Source of the DNA: an uncultured Bacilli bacterium
Lineage (GTDB): Bacteria; Bacillota_I; Bacilli_A; RF39; UBA660
DNA: 64,000 nucleotides
Reading direction: 5' to 3'
NCBI GenBank assembly: GCA_934182615.1
Contig: CAKPRO010000002.1
Span: 1 to 64,000 of the forward strand
Position 1 is the first letter of the stretch, and each line of letters starts with the position of its first letter. A model generated the notes under the pieces. That model was not told the origin of the DNA and did not search any database. It saw nothing but the letters and a program-made list of their open reading frames with translations. Positions 33,101 through 42,006 of this stretch are shown one piece after another. The translations under genes were made by a program, and so were the position numbers.

Positions 33101-35033
33101 TTTTAATTATTTAAAAGAAAATATTAAGAAGTCTAAAGCTATTATTCTTTTATGTATGTTATTACTTCCTATTCTTAATGGTATTATTCTTCTTATGCAT
33201 GGTAGTACTGGTAATAATTTTGTTGCTAGTATTTATGATGTATCTGGTATTATATTATTTGGTATGTATATTATACCGTTAGTTCTTTCTATTACTTTGT
33301 TTAGTTTTATATATAAAAAGGGAGCAGTTGATTTTACTTTATCAATGCCCATTAATAAAAGACAAATATTTTTAACTAATACTATAGGTGGAATGGCTAT
33401 TATACTTATTATGCAAATTATTAATTTTATTGTTATGTTATTAGTTAGTTTAATATATAGTAATATTATTGTTTCTTATAAGATGTTATTTGATATTTTA
33501 CTTATGTATTCTATATCCTATATATTTGTATTTGTTTGTACTAATATTGCCGCTAGTGTATCTTCAAATAAGATTACAACAATAGTAGTTACTTTACTTA
33601 TTATGTTTTTAATTCCATTTATTAGTACATTTATTAATTCTAATGCTTTTACTTATTATGGTAATAGTGATGTTAAAGTTGAATGTGTAAATGATAGTTG
33701 TAAGCCAAAAAATTATTATTGTGATACTGTTAAATGTGAAATAGATAAAAAGAATAATATTTATACTGCTAATATAAGAAAGTATGATAATGTTACTTAT
33801 ACTTTACCTTATGAATTTATTAAAGATAATTTATTTGGAATTGAAAGTGATAATAGAGTAAATACTTCAATTATTAAGATGATTATACTTAGTATTATAT
33901 ATATAATAGTGGGTACAGTGTTATTTAGTAATAAGAGGTTTGAAATTGTTGGAACTTCATTTAGAAGTGAGAAAGTACATATTTTAGTTAGAACTTTAAC
34001 TACTATTCCTATTGTATGTTTTGCTTATGTTGTACTTAAAAATAGTAGTATATCTAGTTATGACTTTTTCTCTATTGTCTTACTGCTTGTACTTATATTT
34101 ACTTATTTAATTATATATGATTTGATTACAAGAAAGAAAGTTACTAATTTCTTTAAAATGGCTATTTGTTTAGCAATAGTTGGTGGTGTTACTACAGTAG
34201 TGGGAGCATTAGTGGATGTTGATAGTTATAGTATTAAGGCTAAAGATGTTAAAGAGATTTCTTTTTTAGATGATAATGGTAATGTTATTGGAAGTACTAA
34301 GAATACAGAAGTTATTAATAATAGTATATCTTTACTTTTAGATACTGAAGCTTTAGAAAATTATACTTATAACTATACTATTAAGACTAAAGTAAAAGGT
34401 AGTACATATCGTTTTAATATTTATACTACTAAAGATAATTATAATCATATTAATAATATTCTTATTAATGATAAAGAATTTAGTAAAGATTTTAATAAAT
34501 ATAAAAATAATGATATATTTGGTATTAAATATAAAGATGGTTATAATAGAACAAATAATAGTAATCTTTCTGATATGATTGTTAATAAATATAAAAATGA
34601 TAAGAATATATTTATGAATAATAATAGCAATAATGATTTATTTAATGTTACTCTTTATGTTTATAATGGTTTTAATGTAAAAGAAATTGACTTTGATGTA
34701 AGTGGAGATAAGAATTTAGAGGTTGGCCTTTTAAGATATTATAATGCTAATACCAAGAAGATGTTTAGTAAGATAAATAGTGATAATGATATATATAATT
34801 ATTATATAGATGATACTTATTGTATATATAATTTTGAATATTATAATGAAATTAGTAAGTTTATTATAGATAATATAGATGATAATTTTGATATTAATAA
34901 AGATTATGGTTACATTAGTACTTATACACATAATGGAAAAAATGTTTTTGTTACTAATAAAGTAGATGAACTTAATTTATTAAAGAGTAAATATGCTTCT
35001 CTTGATACTGATGTAGTAATAGATGGGGAGTAG
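33078..35033 (+). CDS. ABC-2-type transporter permease, YtrC/D-like, with large extracellular domain
   Basis: 651 residues. About six N-terminal membrane helices (to residue 180), an extracellular loop with paired cysteines (VECVNDSCKPKNYYC), more helices (265-385), then a large polar, tyrosine- and asparagine-rich C-terminal domain outside the membrane. It pairs with the ATPase directly upstream, overlapping it by 23 bp. One long protein replaces the two permeases (YtrC, YtrD) of Bacillus. The substrate is unknown; related systems respond to lipid II-binding antibiotics. Confidence 0.8.
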   Translation: MNLTSLFNFNYLKENIKKSKAIILLCMLLLPILNGIILLMHGSTGNNFVASIYDVSGIILFGMYIIPLVLSITLFSFIYKKGAVDFTLSMPINKRQIFLTNTIGGMAIILIMQIINFIVMLLVSLIYSNIIVSYKMLFDILLMYSISYIFVFVCTNIAASVSSNKITTIVVTLLIMFLIPFISTFINSNAFTYYGNSDVKVECVNDSCKPKNYYCDTVKCEIDKKNNIYTANIRKYDNVTYTLPYEFIKDNLFGIESDNRVNTSIIKMIILSIIYIIVGTVLFSNKRFEIVGTSFRSEKVHILVRTLTTIPIVCFAYVVLKNSSISSYDFFSIVLLLVLIFTYLIIYDLITRKKVTNFFKMAICLAIVGGVTTVVGALVDVDSYSIKAKDVKEISFLDDNGNVIGSTKNTEVINNSISLLLDTEALENYTYNYTIKTKVKGSTYRFNIYTTKDNYNHINNILINDKEFSKDFNKYKNNDIFGIKYKDGYNRTNNSNLSDMIVNKYKNDKNIFMNNNSNNDLFNVTLYVYNGFNVKEIDFDVSGDKNLEVGLLRYYNANTKKMFSKINSDNDIYNYYIDDTYCIYNFEYYNEISKFIIDNIDDNFDINKDYGYISTYTHNGKNVFVTNKVDELNLLKSKYASLDTDVVIDGE

Positions 35034-35043
35034 GTGATGAGAG

Positions 35044-35409
35044 ATGAGACAGATTATGATTAATTTGGATTATCAAAGTAGAACTCCAATATATGAACAG
35101 ATTGTTAATGGTATTGAGAAGTATGTGGCTTTAGGAATTCTTAAAGAGAAAACACAAATTCCTTCGATTAGAGAGATGGCTAGTAATTTAGGAATTAATC
35201 CTAATACGGTTAAGAAGAGTTATGATATATTAGAGGGTAGAGGGGTTATTACCACTATTAGCACCAAAGGAACTTTTATATCAGAAGATACTAAGAAGGC
35301 TACTAATGAGAAGATTAATAAAGAAATTAGTATTATTAGAGAAAAAATTGATGAACTTACTAAGATGGGTATTAGTTATGAAGAAGTTATAGAAAGGATA
35401 AAGAAATGA
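35044..35409 (+). CDS. ytrA: GntR-family regulator, YtrA subfamily
   Basis: 121 residues. The N-terminal winged helix has RTPIYEQIVNGIEKYVALG and IPSIREMASNLGINPNTVKKSYDILE. The C-terminal part is only about 45 residues, the short helical dimerisation tail that defines the YtrA subfamily. It probably represses this operon by binding TTGTACTA-N7-TAGTACA. Start uncertain: ATG 35044 follows AGGTGAT; ATG 35056 (MINLDYQS) matches the usual family N-terminus. Confidence 0.9.
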   Translation: MRQIMINLDYQSRTPIYEQIVNGIEKYVALGILKEKTQIPSIREMASNLGINPNTVKKSYDILEGRGVITTISTKGTFISEDTKKATNEKINKEISIIREKIDELTKMGISYEEVIERIKK

Positions 35410-36086
35410 AAATATTAGAAGTTAAAAATTTATGTAAAAATTATGGTAAAGGTAGTACTTTAGTTAAGGCACTTGATGATGTATCTTTTTCAGTAGAAGA
35501 AGGAGAATTTGTTGCAATTGTTGGTTCTTCTGGTAGTGGTAAATCAACACTTTTACATATTTTGGGTGCTGTTGATAAACCTACTAGTGGAAAGGTTATT
35601 GTTGGGGACGTTGATGTTTTTAAACAAAAAGATGATGCTTTAGCAGTATTTAGAAGAAGAAAAGTAGGACTTATTTATCAATTTTATAATTTGATTCCTA
35701 TTCTTAATGTTGAAGAAAATATGACTTTACCAATATTACTTGATGGTAAAAGTGTTGATAAGAATTATTTGAAAGAATTAATAGATATATTAGGATTAGA
35801 AAGAAGAATTAATCATTTACCTAATGAACTTTCTGGTGGACAACAACAAAGAGTATCAATAGGTAGAGCACTTATTTCAAGACCAGATATTATATTAGCG
35901 GATGAACCTACGGGAAATTTAGATTCTAAGGCTAGTAGAGAGATTATGGATTTACTTAGACTTTCTAATGAGAAATATGGTCAAACTATTATTATGATTA
36001 CACATGATATGAATTTGGCTAAGACTGCTGATAGGATTATTACTTTAGAAGATGGCCATATTGTTAAGGATGAGAAGATAAAATGA
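35406..36086 (+). CDS. ABC transporter ATPase, MacB/YtrE type
   Basis: 226 residues. Walker A GSSGSGKST, Q-loop LIYQFYNLIPILNVEEN, signature LSGGQQQR and Walker B IILADEPTGNLD are the marks of the MacB/LolD ATPases that work by mechanotransmission with FtsX-like permeases. It overlaps the regulator stop and the next permease start by 4 bp each, so the chain is tightly coupled. Confidence 0.94.
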   Translation: MKILEVKNLCKNYGKGSTLVKALDDVSFSVEEGEFVAIVGSSGSGKSTLLHILGAVDKPTSGKVIVGDVDVFKQKDDALAVFRRRKVGLIYQFYNLIPILNVEENMTLPILLDGKSVDKNYLKELIDILGLERRINHLPNELSGGQQQRVSIGRALISRPDIILADEPTGNLDSKASREIMDLLRLSNEKYGQTIIMITHDMNLAKTADRIITLEDGHIVKDEKIK

Positions 36087-38632
36087 GTATTTTAAATAGA
36101 TTGACAATTAAGAATTTGCGTCTTAATAAAAAAAGAACAATTGTTACAATTATTGGTATTATTTTATCGACTGCATTGATGGTTGGTATTGGTTTACTTT
36201 TTTCTTCTTTTCAAGACTTGATGATTAGGGATACTATAGGTTATAGTGGTAAGTATGAGGCTAAGTATAATGATGTAGATTTAATAAAACTTAATGATAT
36301 TAAGAATAAGAATTTTACTTACTTCTATGAAAAACCTATTGGTTTTAGTAAAATTGAATCTAGTAATGAATATAAGCCTTATATGTATATTACTAGTGTT
36401 AATAAGGAATATTTTAATGAACTTAAATTAGTTGATGGTAGTTTCCCTAAGAATGAAAATGAGGTTGTTATATCTAATCATGTTATAACTAATGGAGGAC
36501 TTAATTATAAGGTAGGAGATATTGTTACTTTTACTTATGGAAGTAGGAATATAGATGGAAATATTACTTTAGCTAATAGTGAACTTGTTGATGGTGAGTT
36601 TCTTACTAATGAAGGTACTCATACTTATAAAATTGTTGGTATAGTTGATAGAAGTAATTTTGAAAGTTATTCTGCTTCTGGATATACAGCCTTTACAGTT
36701 GATGTAAATAGTGATAAGGGAAATGTAAACTTATATGTTATGTTTAATAAGAATAAAAAGATTATTAAACAGTCTGAAGAACTAGCTAAAGAATTAAACT
36801 ATAATGGTGATATTAACTATAATAGTACTTTACTTGCTTTATATGGTGAAAGTACTTATGGTAATGTTATGTCTTCTATGGGTGGTATGATGATTATTAT
36901 GCTATCTTTAGTTAGTATAGGTTGTATTATTGTTATTTATAATTCTTTTGCTATTTCAGTAATGGAAAGAAAGAAGGAATTTGGATTACTTTCTAGTATA
37001 GGCACTACGAAGAGACAGCTATCTCATACGGTGTTTTTTGAAGCTGTAGTTGTAGGGGTAATAGGTATTATACTTGGTATACTTGGTGCTTATATTGGTA
37101 TTGGATGTGTTATACTTATTATTAATAATTTAATTAGTGATATGTTAGAATATAAATTACATCTTGTTACTAATCCTTTATTTATTATTATTCCAGTAAT
37201 ATTTATGATTATTGTTATTGGGGTATCAGCTTTTATCCCTTCTAGAAGAGCAAGTAAGGTTTCTCCAATTGAAGCTATTAGACAGAATGATGATATTAAA
37301 ATTAATAAAAAGAAAATTAGAACAAGTAAGCTTGTTTTAAAGTTATTTGGAATTGAAGGAGAGATTGCTCTTAAGAATATTAAGAGAAATAAGAAAAAAT
37401 ATAGAGTTACTATTGTTAGTTTATTTATTAGTATTGTTTTATTTATATCTTTTTCTTCATATATGAATTATACTTTAAATACTGCTAGTAGTGTGATGGG
37501 TGAAGTGCCTTATGATTATCAGATTAGTTATTTTGGTGATGATCCTAATAATGATAAGGAAGCACTAGATAAAATTAATGAGATAGTTAAAAGTAGTGAT
37601 GTTAAAGAATATGTTTCTTATAGTGTTAGTAATTTATCTATAATTGGTAATTATACTTATAGTGATGAATATCTTGATTTTTATAAGAGTGCTTATGGCG
37701 AGAATGGTATAAAGGCTTTAAATAATTTAAAATATCAGAGTATTTATATTTTAGTACTAGATGATAATTCTTATAATAAATATAAAAAGTTAATTGGTTT
37801 AGATAAAGATAGTGTTATTTTACTTAACAAATTCAAGGGTGTAAGTTATGGTAATAATAAGAGAGTTAATTATGATATTCCAGTAATTAATAGTGGTAAT
37901 ATTAATATTAAGATATGTAACTTTGATAATGATGATGATGTGGATACTACTAAGTATTGTAATAAGAATATAGATAATATTTTTGTTACTAATAAGTCTT
38001 TTGATTTGATTGAAGAGTTTTCTTATATGGATTATTTTAAACTTATTGTTAATAAGAAATTATATGATAGTATATCTGATAGTAGTACTCATTATACACA
38101 GTTTAATATTATAAGTGATAATACTAATAATATTGATAAATTAACTAAAGATTTAGATAAATATAGTAATGTTAATTATACTAATATTAAAGAAGCTATG
38201 AAGCAAGCTAATAATTTAATATTGGTTGTTAAAATACTTATGTATGGTTTTATTAGTTTAGTTACTTTAATAGGTGTTACTTCGGTATTTAATACAATAT
38301 CTACGAGTATGGCACTTAGAAAGAGAGAATTTGCTGTTCTTAGAAGTATTGGTCTTACTAATAGAGGATTTAATAAAATTTTATTCTTTGAAAGTTTATT
38401 CTTTGGTATGAAGTCTTTAATATTTGCTATACCTGTTAGTATAGGTATTACAGTGCTTATTCATTATGCACTTGCGGATATGGTGAGTATAAGTACGATT
38501 ATTATTCCTTGGAAATATATTATTATATCTATTGTATCAGTATTTGTAATTGTACTTCTTACAATGATGTATAGTACTAGTAAGATTAAAAAACATAATA
38601 TTATTGAACAGATAAGAGAAGAAAATATTTAA
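36083..38632 (+). CDS. FtsX-like ABC transporter permease, YtrF/BceB-like
   Basis: 849 residues. Two FtsX-type permease units, each with a helix, a large extracellular domain and three helices: helix about 17-37, domain to about 265, helices 265-375; then helix about 445, domain to about 715, helices 715-840. SVMERKKEFGLLSSIGTTKRQL and MALRKREFAVLRSIGLTNRG are the conserved coupling segments. It would act with the MacB-type ATPase before it, probably removing or sensing compounds at the cell wall. Confidence 0.88.
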   Translation: MSILNRLTIKNLRLNKKRTIVTIIGIILSTALMVGIGLLFSSFQDLMIRDTIGYSGKYEAKYNDVDLIKLNDIKNKNFTYFYEKPIGFSKIESSNEYKPYMYITSVNKEYFNELKLVDGSFPKNENEVVISNHVITNGGLNYKVGDIVTFTYGSRNIDGNITLANSELVDGEFLTNEGTHTYKIVGIVDRSNFESYSASGYTAFTVDVNSDKGNVNLYVMFNKNKKIIKQSEELAKELNYNGDINYNSTLLALYGESTYGNVMSSMGGMMIIMLSLVSIGCIIVIYNSFAISVMERKKEFGLLSSIGTTKRQLSHTVFFEAVVVGVIGIILGILGAYIGIGCVILIINNLISDMLEYKLHLVTNPLFIIIPVIFMIIVIGVSAFIPSRRASKVSPIEAIRQNDDIKINKKKIRTSKLVLKLFGIEGEIALKNIKRNKKKYRVTIVSLFISIVLFISFSSYMNYTLNTASSVMGEVPYDYQISYFGDDPNNDKEALDKINEIVKSSDVKEYVSYSVSNLSIIGNYTYSDEYLDFYKSAYGENGIKALNNLKYQSIYILVLDDNSYNKYKKLIGLDKDSVILLNKFKGVSYGNNKRVNYDIPVINSGNINIKICNFDNDDDVDTTKYCNKNIDNIFVTNKSFDLIEEFSYMDYFKLIVNKKLYDSISDSSTHYTQFNIISDNTNNIDKLTKDLDKYSNVNYTNIKEAMKQANNLILVVKILMYGFISLVTLIGVTSVFNTISTSMALRKREFAVLRSIGLTNRGFNKILFFESLFFGMKSLIFAIPVSIGITVLIHYALADMVSISTIIIPWKYIIISIVSVFVIVLLTMMYSTSKIKKHNIIEQIREENI

Positions 38633-38691
38633 AAAAATACTTTCTTTTTCTTTAGGTTTGATATATAATTAAATAGAGGAGAGTGATTAAT

Positions 38692-39411
38692 ATGGCAAAA
38701 TTTTGTACTAATTGTGGAAATGAACTTCCAGAAAATGCTGCGATGTGTGTTAAGTGTGGGAAAATGGTTAATGAAAATATAAGTACAAATAAAAATACTT
38801 CAAATGGAAATGACAAGAAAAAGAAAGGATTACCAACATGGGCAATTGTTTTAATTGTTATTGGTTGTGTTATTATTATTCCTATTATTATAGCTGTTGT
38901 TCTTGCCATTGTTGGATTTAAATATGTAAAAGATAATGATATTGATATTAAGGAATATATCGAAGAGAGTGCTACTATGAAGGGAACTATAGGTGATACT
39001 TTAAGTGGTGATGATGTTAAAATCACTTTAACTGATGCTCTTATGTATTCTAGTATTGAAGGAGAATCTTTTACTGATACTCCTGCTGAAGGGAAAGAAT
39101 ATTTAGTATTTTTCTTTAATATCGAGAATGTTAGTGACGAGGATAAATTTGTATCTGCATATAATTTTACGGGATATGCAGATGATACTATGGTTGTAAA
39201 TAAGTTATTATTTAATGATGTTGATAATGTTCAATCGTTGAGTGCTGATTTGGCTCCTGGTAAAAAGGTTAGAGGGTATGTTGCATATGAAATAGATACT
39301 AATTGGAAACAATTTGATATTCATTATAAAGAAAATTCTTTTGATTATAATGATAGTATGATTTTTACAGTTGTTAATGAAGAGAATAATCAAAATAATA
39401 ATAATGCTTAA
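38692..39411 (+). CDS. Zinc-ribbon membrane protein with DUF4352-like extracellular domain
   Basis: 239 residues. A zinc ribbon CTNCG...CVKCG lies at the N-terminus (residues 4-28), then a lysine-rich spacer, one membrane helix (about 47-70) and an extracellular beta domain from about 100 resembling DUF4352 (IEGESFTDTPAEGKEYLVFFFNIEN). Function of this domain pair is unknown. ATG 38692 follows GAGGAGAG; in-frame GTG 38683 is inside that site. Probably its own transcript. Confidence 0.75.
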   Translation: MAKFCTNCGNELPENAAMCVKCGKMVNENISTNKNTSNGNDKKKKGLPTWAIVLIVIGCVIIIPIIIAVVLAIVGFKYVKDNDIDIKEYIEESATMKGTIGDTLSGDDVKITLTDALMYSSIEGESFTDTPAEGKEYLVFFFNIENVSDEDKFVSAYNFTGYADDTMVVNKLLFNDVDNVQSLSADLAPGKKVRGYVAYEIDTNWKQFDIHYKENSFDYNDSMIFTVVNEENNQNNNNA

Positions 39412-39444
39412 TGATGGCATATTATTTATGAAGGAGGATAAACT

Positions 39445-40140
39445 ATGAATGTAGTAGATGTTATAATTATTGCTCTTTTAATAGTAGGTGGAGTAGCAGG
39501 ATTTAAGGCTGGAGTTATAAAGAAACTTACTGATTTTATTGGTATGTTTGTAGTTATTATTTTAGCTTTTTATCTTAAAAATTATATATCAGTGATTATG
39601 TACGAAAATTTACCTTTTTTTAATTTTTTTGGGCTTATTAATGGTATTGATGCTTTAAATATTTTACTTTATGAAGTAATTGCCTTTTTAGTTATATTTA
39701 TTGCTCTACTATTTGTATTAAAGGTTGTTCTTACACTTACTGGTTTAATTGAAAAGATACTTAAGGCTACGGTTATACTTAGTATTCCATCTAAATTACT
39801 TGGTATTGTAGTAGGAGTTATTGAAATGTATGTATATTTGTTTTTAATACTTGTTATTGTTTCATTACCAATATTTGATTCTTCATTTTTAAAAGATTCT
39901 AAAATGAATAATTTTATTCTTAATAATACACCTGTTTTATCTAGTGTATCTGAAGAGATTATTGATATTTATGGTGATGTTTATAATATTATAGATAATA
40001 GAAAAGGTAAGACTAATGAGCAATTAAATGAAGAAATATTAAAGGTATTAATTGATAAGAAAGTTGTTACTAAGGAGTCTGCTAAAAAGTTAGTTGATAG
40101 GAATAAAATACATATTAATGATAAGTCAATAGTAGAATAG
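39445..40140 (+). CDS. CvpA-family membrane protein
   Basis: 231 residues. VVDVIIIALLIVGGVAGFKAG with the FKxG turn at the N-terminus, followed by three more helices, is the CvpA pattern. The hydrophilic C-terminal tail (about 165-231) is charged. CvpA proteins are involved in envelope integrity and solute balance; no enzymatic role is known. Preceded by GAAGGAGG; the thioredoxin gene follows after 10 bp, so they are co-transcribed. Confidence 0.82.
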   Translation: MNVVDVIIIALLIVGGVAGFKAGVIKKLTDFIGMFVVIILAFYLKNYISVIMYENLPFFNFFGLINGIDALNILLYEVIAFLVIFIALLFVLKVVLTLTGLIEKILKATVILSIPSKLLGIVVGVIEMYVYLFLILVIVSLPIFDSSFLKDSKMNNFILNNTPVLSSVSEEIIDIYGDVYNIIDNRKGKTNEQLNEEILKVLIDKKVVTKESAKKLVDRNKIHINDKSIVE

Positions 40141-40150
40141 GAGGTTTGTT

Positions 40151-40444
40151 ATGGGATTAATTCATTATGAAAATGATTTTGATGATTTGATTAAGGATAC
40201 TGCTATTGTAGATTTTTATGCTACATGGTGTGGTCCTTGTAAGATGTTTGGTCCAGTATTTGAAGAGGTTTCTAAGGAAAGTGATATTAATTTTGTTAAA
40301 GTTGATGTTGATAAGGATAGTGAAATTGCTAGGAGATATGGTGTTATGACTATTCCAACAGTTATTTTGTTTAAAAATGGTGAGGAAGTTAAGAGAAATA
40401 TTGGATATATGTCTAAGGAAGAACTTGTTGATTTTATGAAATAG
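40151..40444 (+). CDS. trxA: Thioredoxin
   Basis: 97 residues. The active site WCGPCK (about 27-32) lies in VDFYATWCGPCKMFGPVFEE, and the cis-proline is in VMTIPTVILF. A cytoplasmic disulfide reductase. No thioredoxin reductase gene lies in the window. Ends at a strong terminator. Confidence 0.95.
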   Translation: MGLIHYENDFDDLIKDTAIVDFYATWCGPCKMFGPVFEEVSKESDINFVKVDVDKDSEIARRYGVMTIPTVILFKNGEEVKRNIGYMSKEELVDFMK

Positions 40445-40473
40445 TAATAGATAGTTGTTACTATTTCTTTTTT
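40440..40473 (+). terminator. Intrinsic terminator after trxA
   Basis: AATAGTAA and TTACTATT form an 8-bp stem, followed by a T-rich run. Confidence 0.8.
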
Positions 40474-40487
40474 TTGTTGAAAAAATA

Positions 40488-40516
40488 TTGATTTTATTCT
40501 GGTTTTTTGATATGAT
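40488..40516 (+). promoter_or_regulatory. Promoter of the first TasA-like gene
   Basis: TTGATT (40488-40493), a 17-nt spacer and TATGAT (40511-40516) with TGA before it as an extended -10. GAGAGGAGGAG gives a very strong ribosome binding site. Confidence 0.7.
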
Positions 40517-40546
40517 TATTATGATAGAAGAGAGGAGGAGTTATTC

Positions 40547-41311
40547 ATGGAAAAGGAAGATAAGAGAGGAGTATTTTTTGGGGTTATAGGAGTACTTACT
40601 TTAATAGTGGCTATAATCGGAGCATCATTTGCTTACTTTTCAATTAATGCTAGTAGTAGAAAAGATGCTTTAACTGTTAATGCTGCATCTGTTAAAATTA
40701 AATATTTAGAAGGTGATCAAATAGCTATTAATAATTTGATTCCATCTACACAAGCAATTGCTTTAGAAACTCAAAGAAGAGCATTAAATGGTGAAAAATA
40801 TACTGATAGTGAAGGACAACAACATGATTATCAAATATGTAAAGATGATAAAAACTATACAGTATGTGGCGTTTATGATTTTGAATTACAAAATAATGGT
40901 GAAAATGCTGTAGATATTAAGGCATTTGTTATACCTACTGCACTTCAAGAAGCAGTTACTGATGCTGAAAATCCTGAAAATAACAAAGAGGCTGAAATTG
41001 GATTTACTAATTTGAAATTTGTTATGTATGATAGAACAGATGCTGGTGATAAAGATAATGGTACTGCATTATATACTGGCGCAGTTAATTATAATGAATC
41101 AGGTTTCGGATTATTGGGTACTGATATTGCAAAAACTGCTAATATAGCTGGTAATGGAACTACTAAGAAGTATCGTTTATTCTTCTGGTTAGATGAACAA
41201 GGTGAAGCTAATAATGCTGAACAAGGTGCTACTTTTAAAGGTACTGTTCACATAGATCTTGCCGGTGCTGAAAATAGTAATATTACTGGTAAAGCAGATA
41301 CTTTACAATAA
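40547..41311 (+). CDS. TasA/CalY-like exported protein
   Basis: 254 residues. A charged start (MEKEDKRG) leads into one hydrophobic segment (GVIGVLTLIVAIIGASFAYF) and then a beta-rich extracellular domain. The ASFAYFS junction and the following strand pattern resemble the TasA/camelysin family of biofilm fibre proteins, normally cut by the signal peptidase SipW; no SipW is in the window. Two cysteines (QICKDDKNYTVCG) could form a disulfide. Its strong ribosome binding site suggests abundant expression. Family call is moderate. Confidence 0.6.
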   Translation: MEKEDKRGVFFGVIGVLTLIVAIIGASFAYFSINASSRKDALTVNAASVKIKYLEGDQIAINNLIPSTQAIALETQRRALNGEKYTDSEGQQHDYQICKDDKNYTVCGVYDFELQNNGENAVDIKAFVIPTALQEAVTDAENPENNKEAEIGFTNLKFVMYDRTDAGDKDNGTALYTGAVNYNESGFGLLGTDIAKTANIAGNGTTKKYRLFFWLDEQGEANNAEQGATFKGTVHIDLAGAENSNITGKADTLQ

Positions 41312-41319
41312 AATAATTA

Positions 41320-41350
41320 AAAGCAATTTTTAATATTGCTTTTTTTTTAT
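41320..41350 (+). terminator. Intrinsic terminator between the TasA-like genes
   Basis: AAAGCAAT and ATTGCTTT with a short A/T loop, followed by a long T run. Confidence 0.85.
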
Positions 41351-41382
41351 AATTTTGCTATCATTATAATAGGAGTGATGAT

Positions 41383-41940
41383 ATGGAAAGTAGAAGTAGA
41401 AATGATATTTTTTATTTAATTTTATTAATACTTACTGTTGTTACTATGCTGATAGGTATTACTTTTACTTATTTATCGCTTATTGCAAAAGATAAAAACG
41501 ATAGTACTAGGGTACAAACTGGTAGTATATCTATTAACTATATTGATGGTGAAAAAATAGATACATATGCTTTGATTCCTATTAATGAACCTACTTTAAA
41601 TACTAAATATTCTGTTTATAAAAAAAGATTTTCTGTTAGAAGTGATGGCTCATTAGATCAAACTTTGGATATTTATATTAATGTTACGGATAATAAGTTT
41701 AAAAATAATGCTTTAGGTTTTTCACTTTATGATTCAGATAATAGAAAGATTGCTACTGGTAGAATACCTTCTAGTGGTAGAGTGAATTTGATATCTAATG
41801 AATATTTGAAAAATAATACAACTAATTATTATACTGTTTTGATATGGCTTCAAGATGATAATACTAATCAAAATTATGAAATGGGTAATACTTTTGTTGG
41901 AGGATTTGATATAGATGCTCAACAATTAAAATATGAATAA
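41383..41940 (+). CDS. Second TasA-like exported protein
   Basis: 185 residues. The same plan as the preceding gene: charged start (MESRSRND), one hydrophobic segment (FYLILLILTVVTMLIGITFTYL), then a beta-rich domain with VQTGSISINYIDGEKI parallel to VNAASVKIKYLEGDQI upstream. WLQDDNT near the end parallels WLDEQGE. The two are probably a diverged tandem duplication. A minor subunit or partner of a surface fibre is possible but unproven. It has its own terminator. Confidence 0.6.
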   Translation: MESRSRNDIFYLILLILTVVTMLIGITFTYLSLIAKDKNDSTRVQTGSISINYIDGEKIDTYALIPINEPTLNTKYSVYKKRFSVRSDGSLDQTLDIYINVTDNKFKNNALGFSLYDSDNRKIATGRIPSSGRVNLISNEYLKNNTTNYYTVLIWLQDDNTNQNYEMGNTFVGGFDIDAQQLKYE

Positions 41941-41959
41941 CTACTTTGGTAGTTTTTTC
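41939..41959 (+). terminator. Intrinsic terminator overlapping the stop codon
   Basis: AACTAC (41939-41944), TTTG, GTAGTT (41949-41954), then TTTTC running into the next -35 element. Confidence 0.8.
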
Positions 41960-41988
41960 TTTACTTAGAAAGTAATTTAGTATATAAT
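41960..41988 (+). promoter_or_regulatory. Promoter fused to the preceding terminator
   Basis: TTTACT (41960-41965), a 17-nt spacer and TATAAT (41983-41988). The -35 begins right after the terminator T tract. Confidence 0.7.
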
Positions 41989-42006
41989 TTATTTAGGTGA
42001 TGATAT

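Noticed and set aside
34731..34931. Antisense and other overlapping frames longer than 60 codons within large genes
   Set aside because: They lack ribosome binding sites, are made of low-complexity isoleucine/asparagine runs expected from complementing AT-rich codons, and overlap well-supported genes.
35034..35060. GntR gene assigned firmly to one start codon
   Set aside because: ATG 35044 and ATG 35056 both have partial support; the longer is listed and the choice left open.
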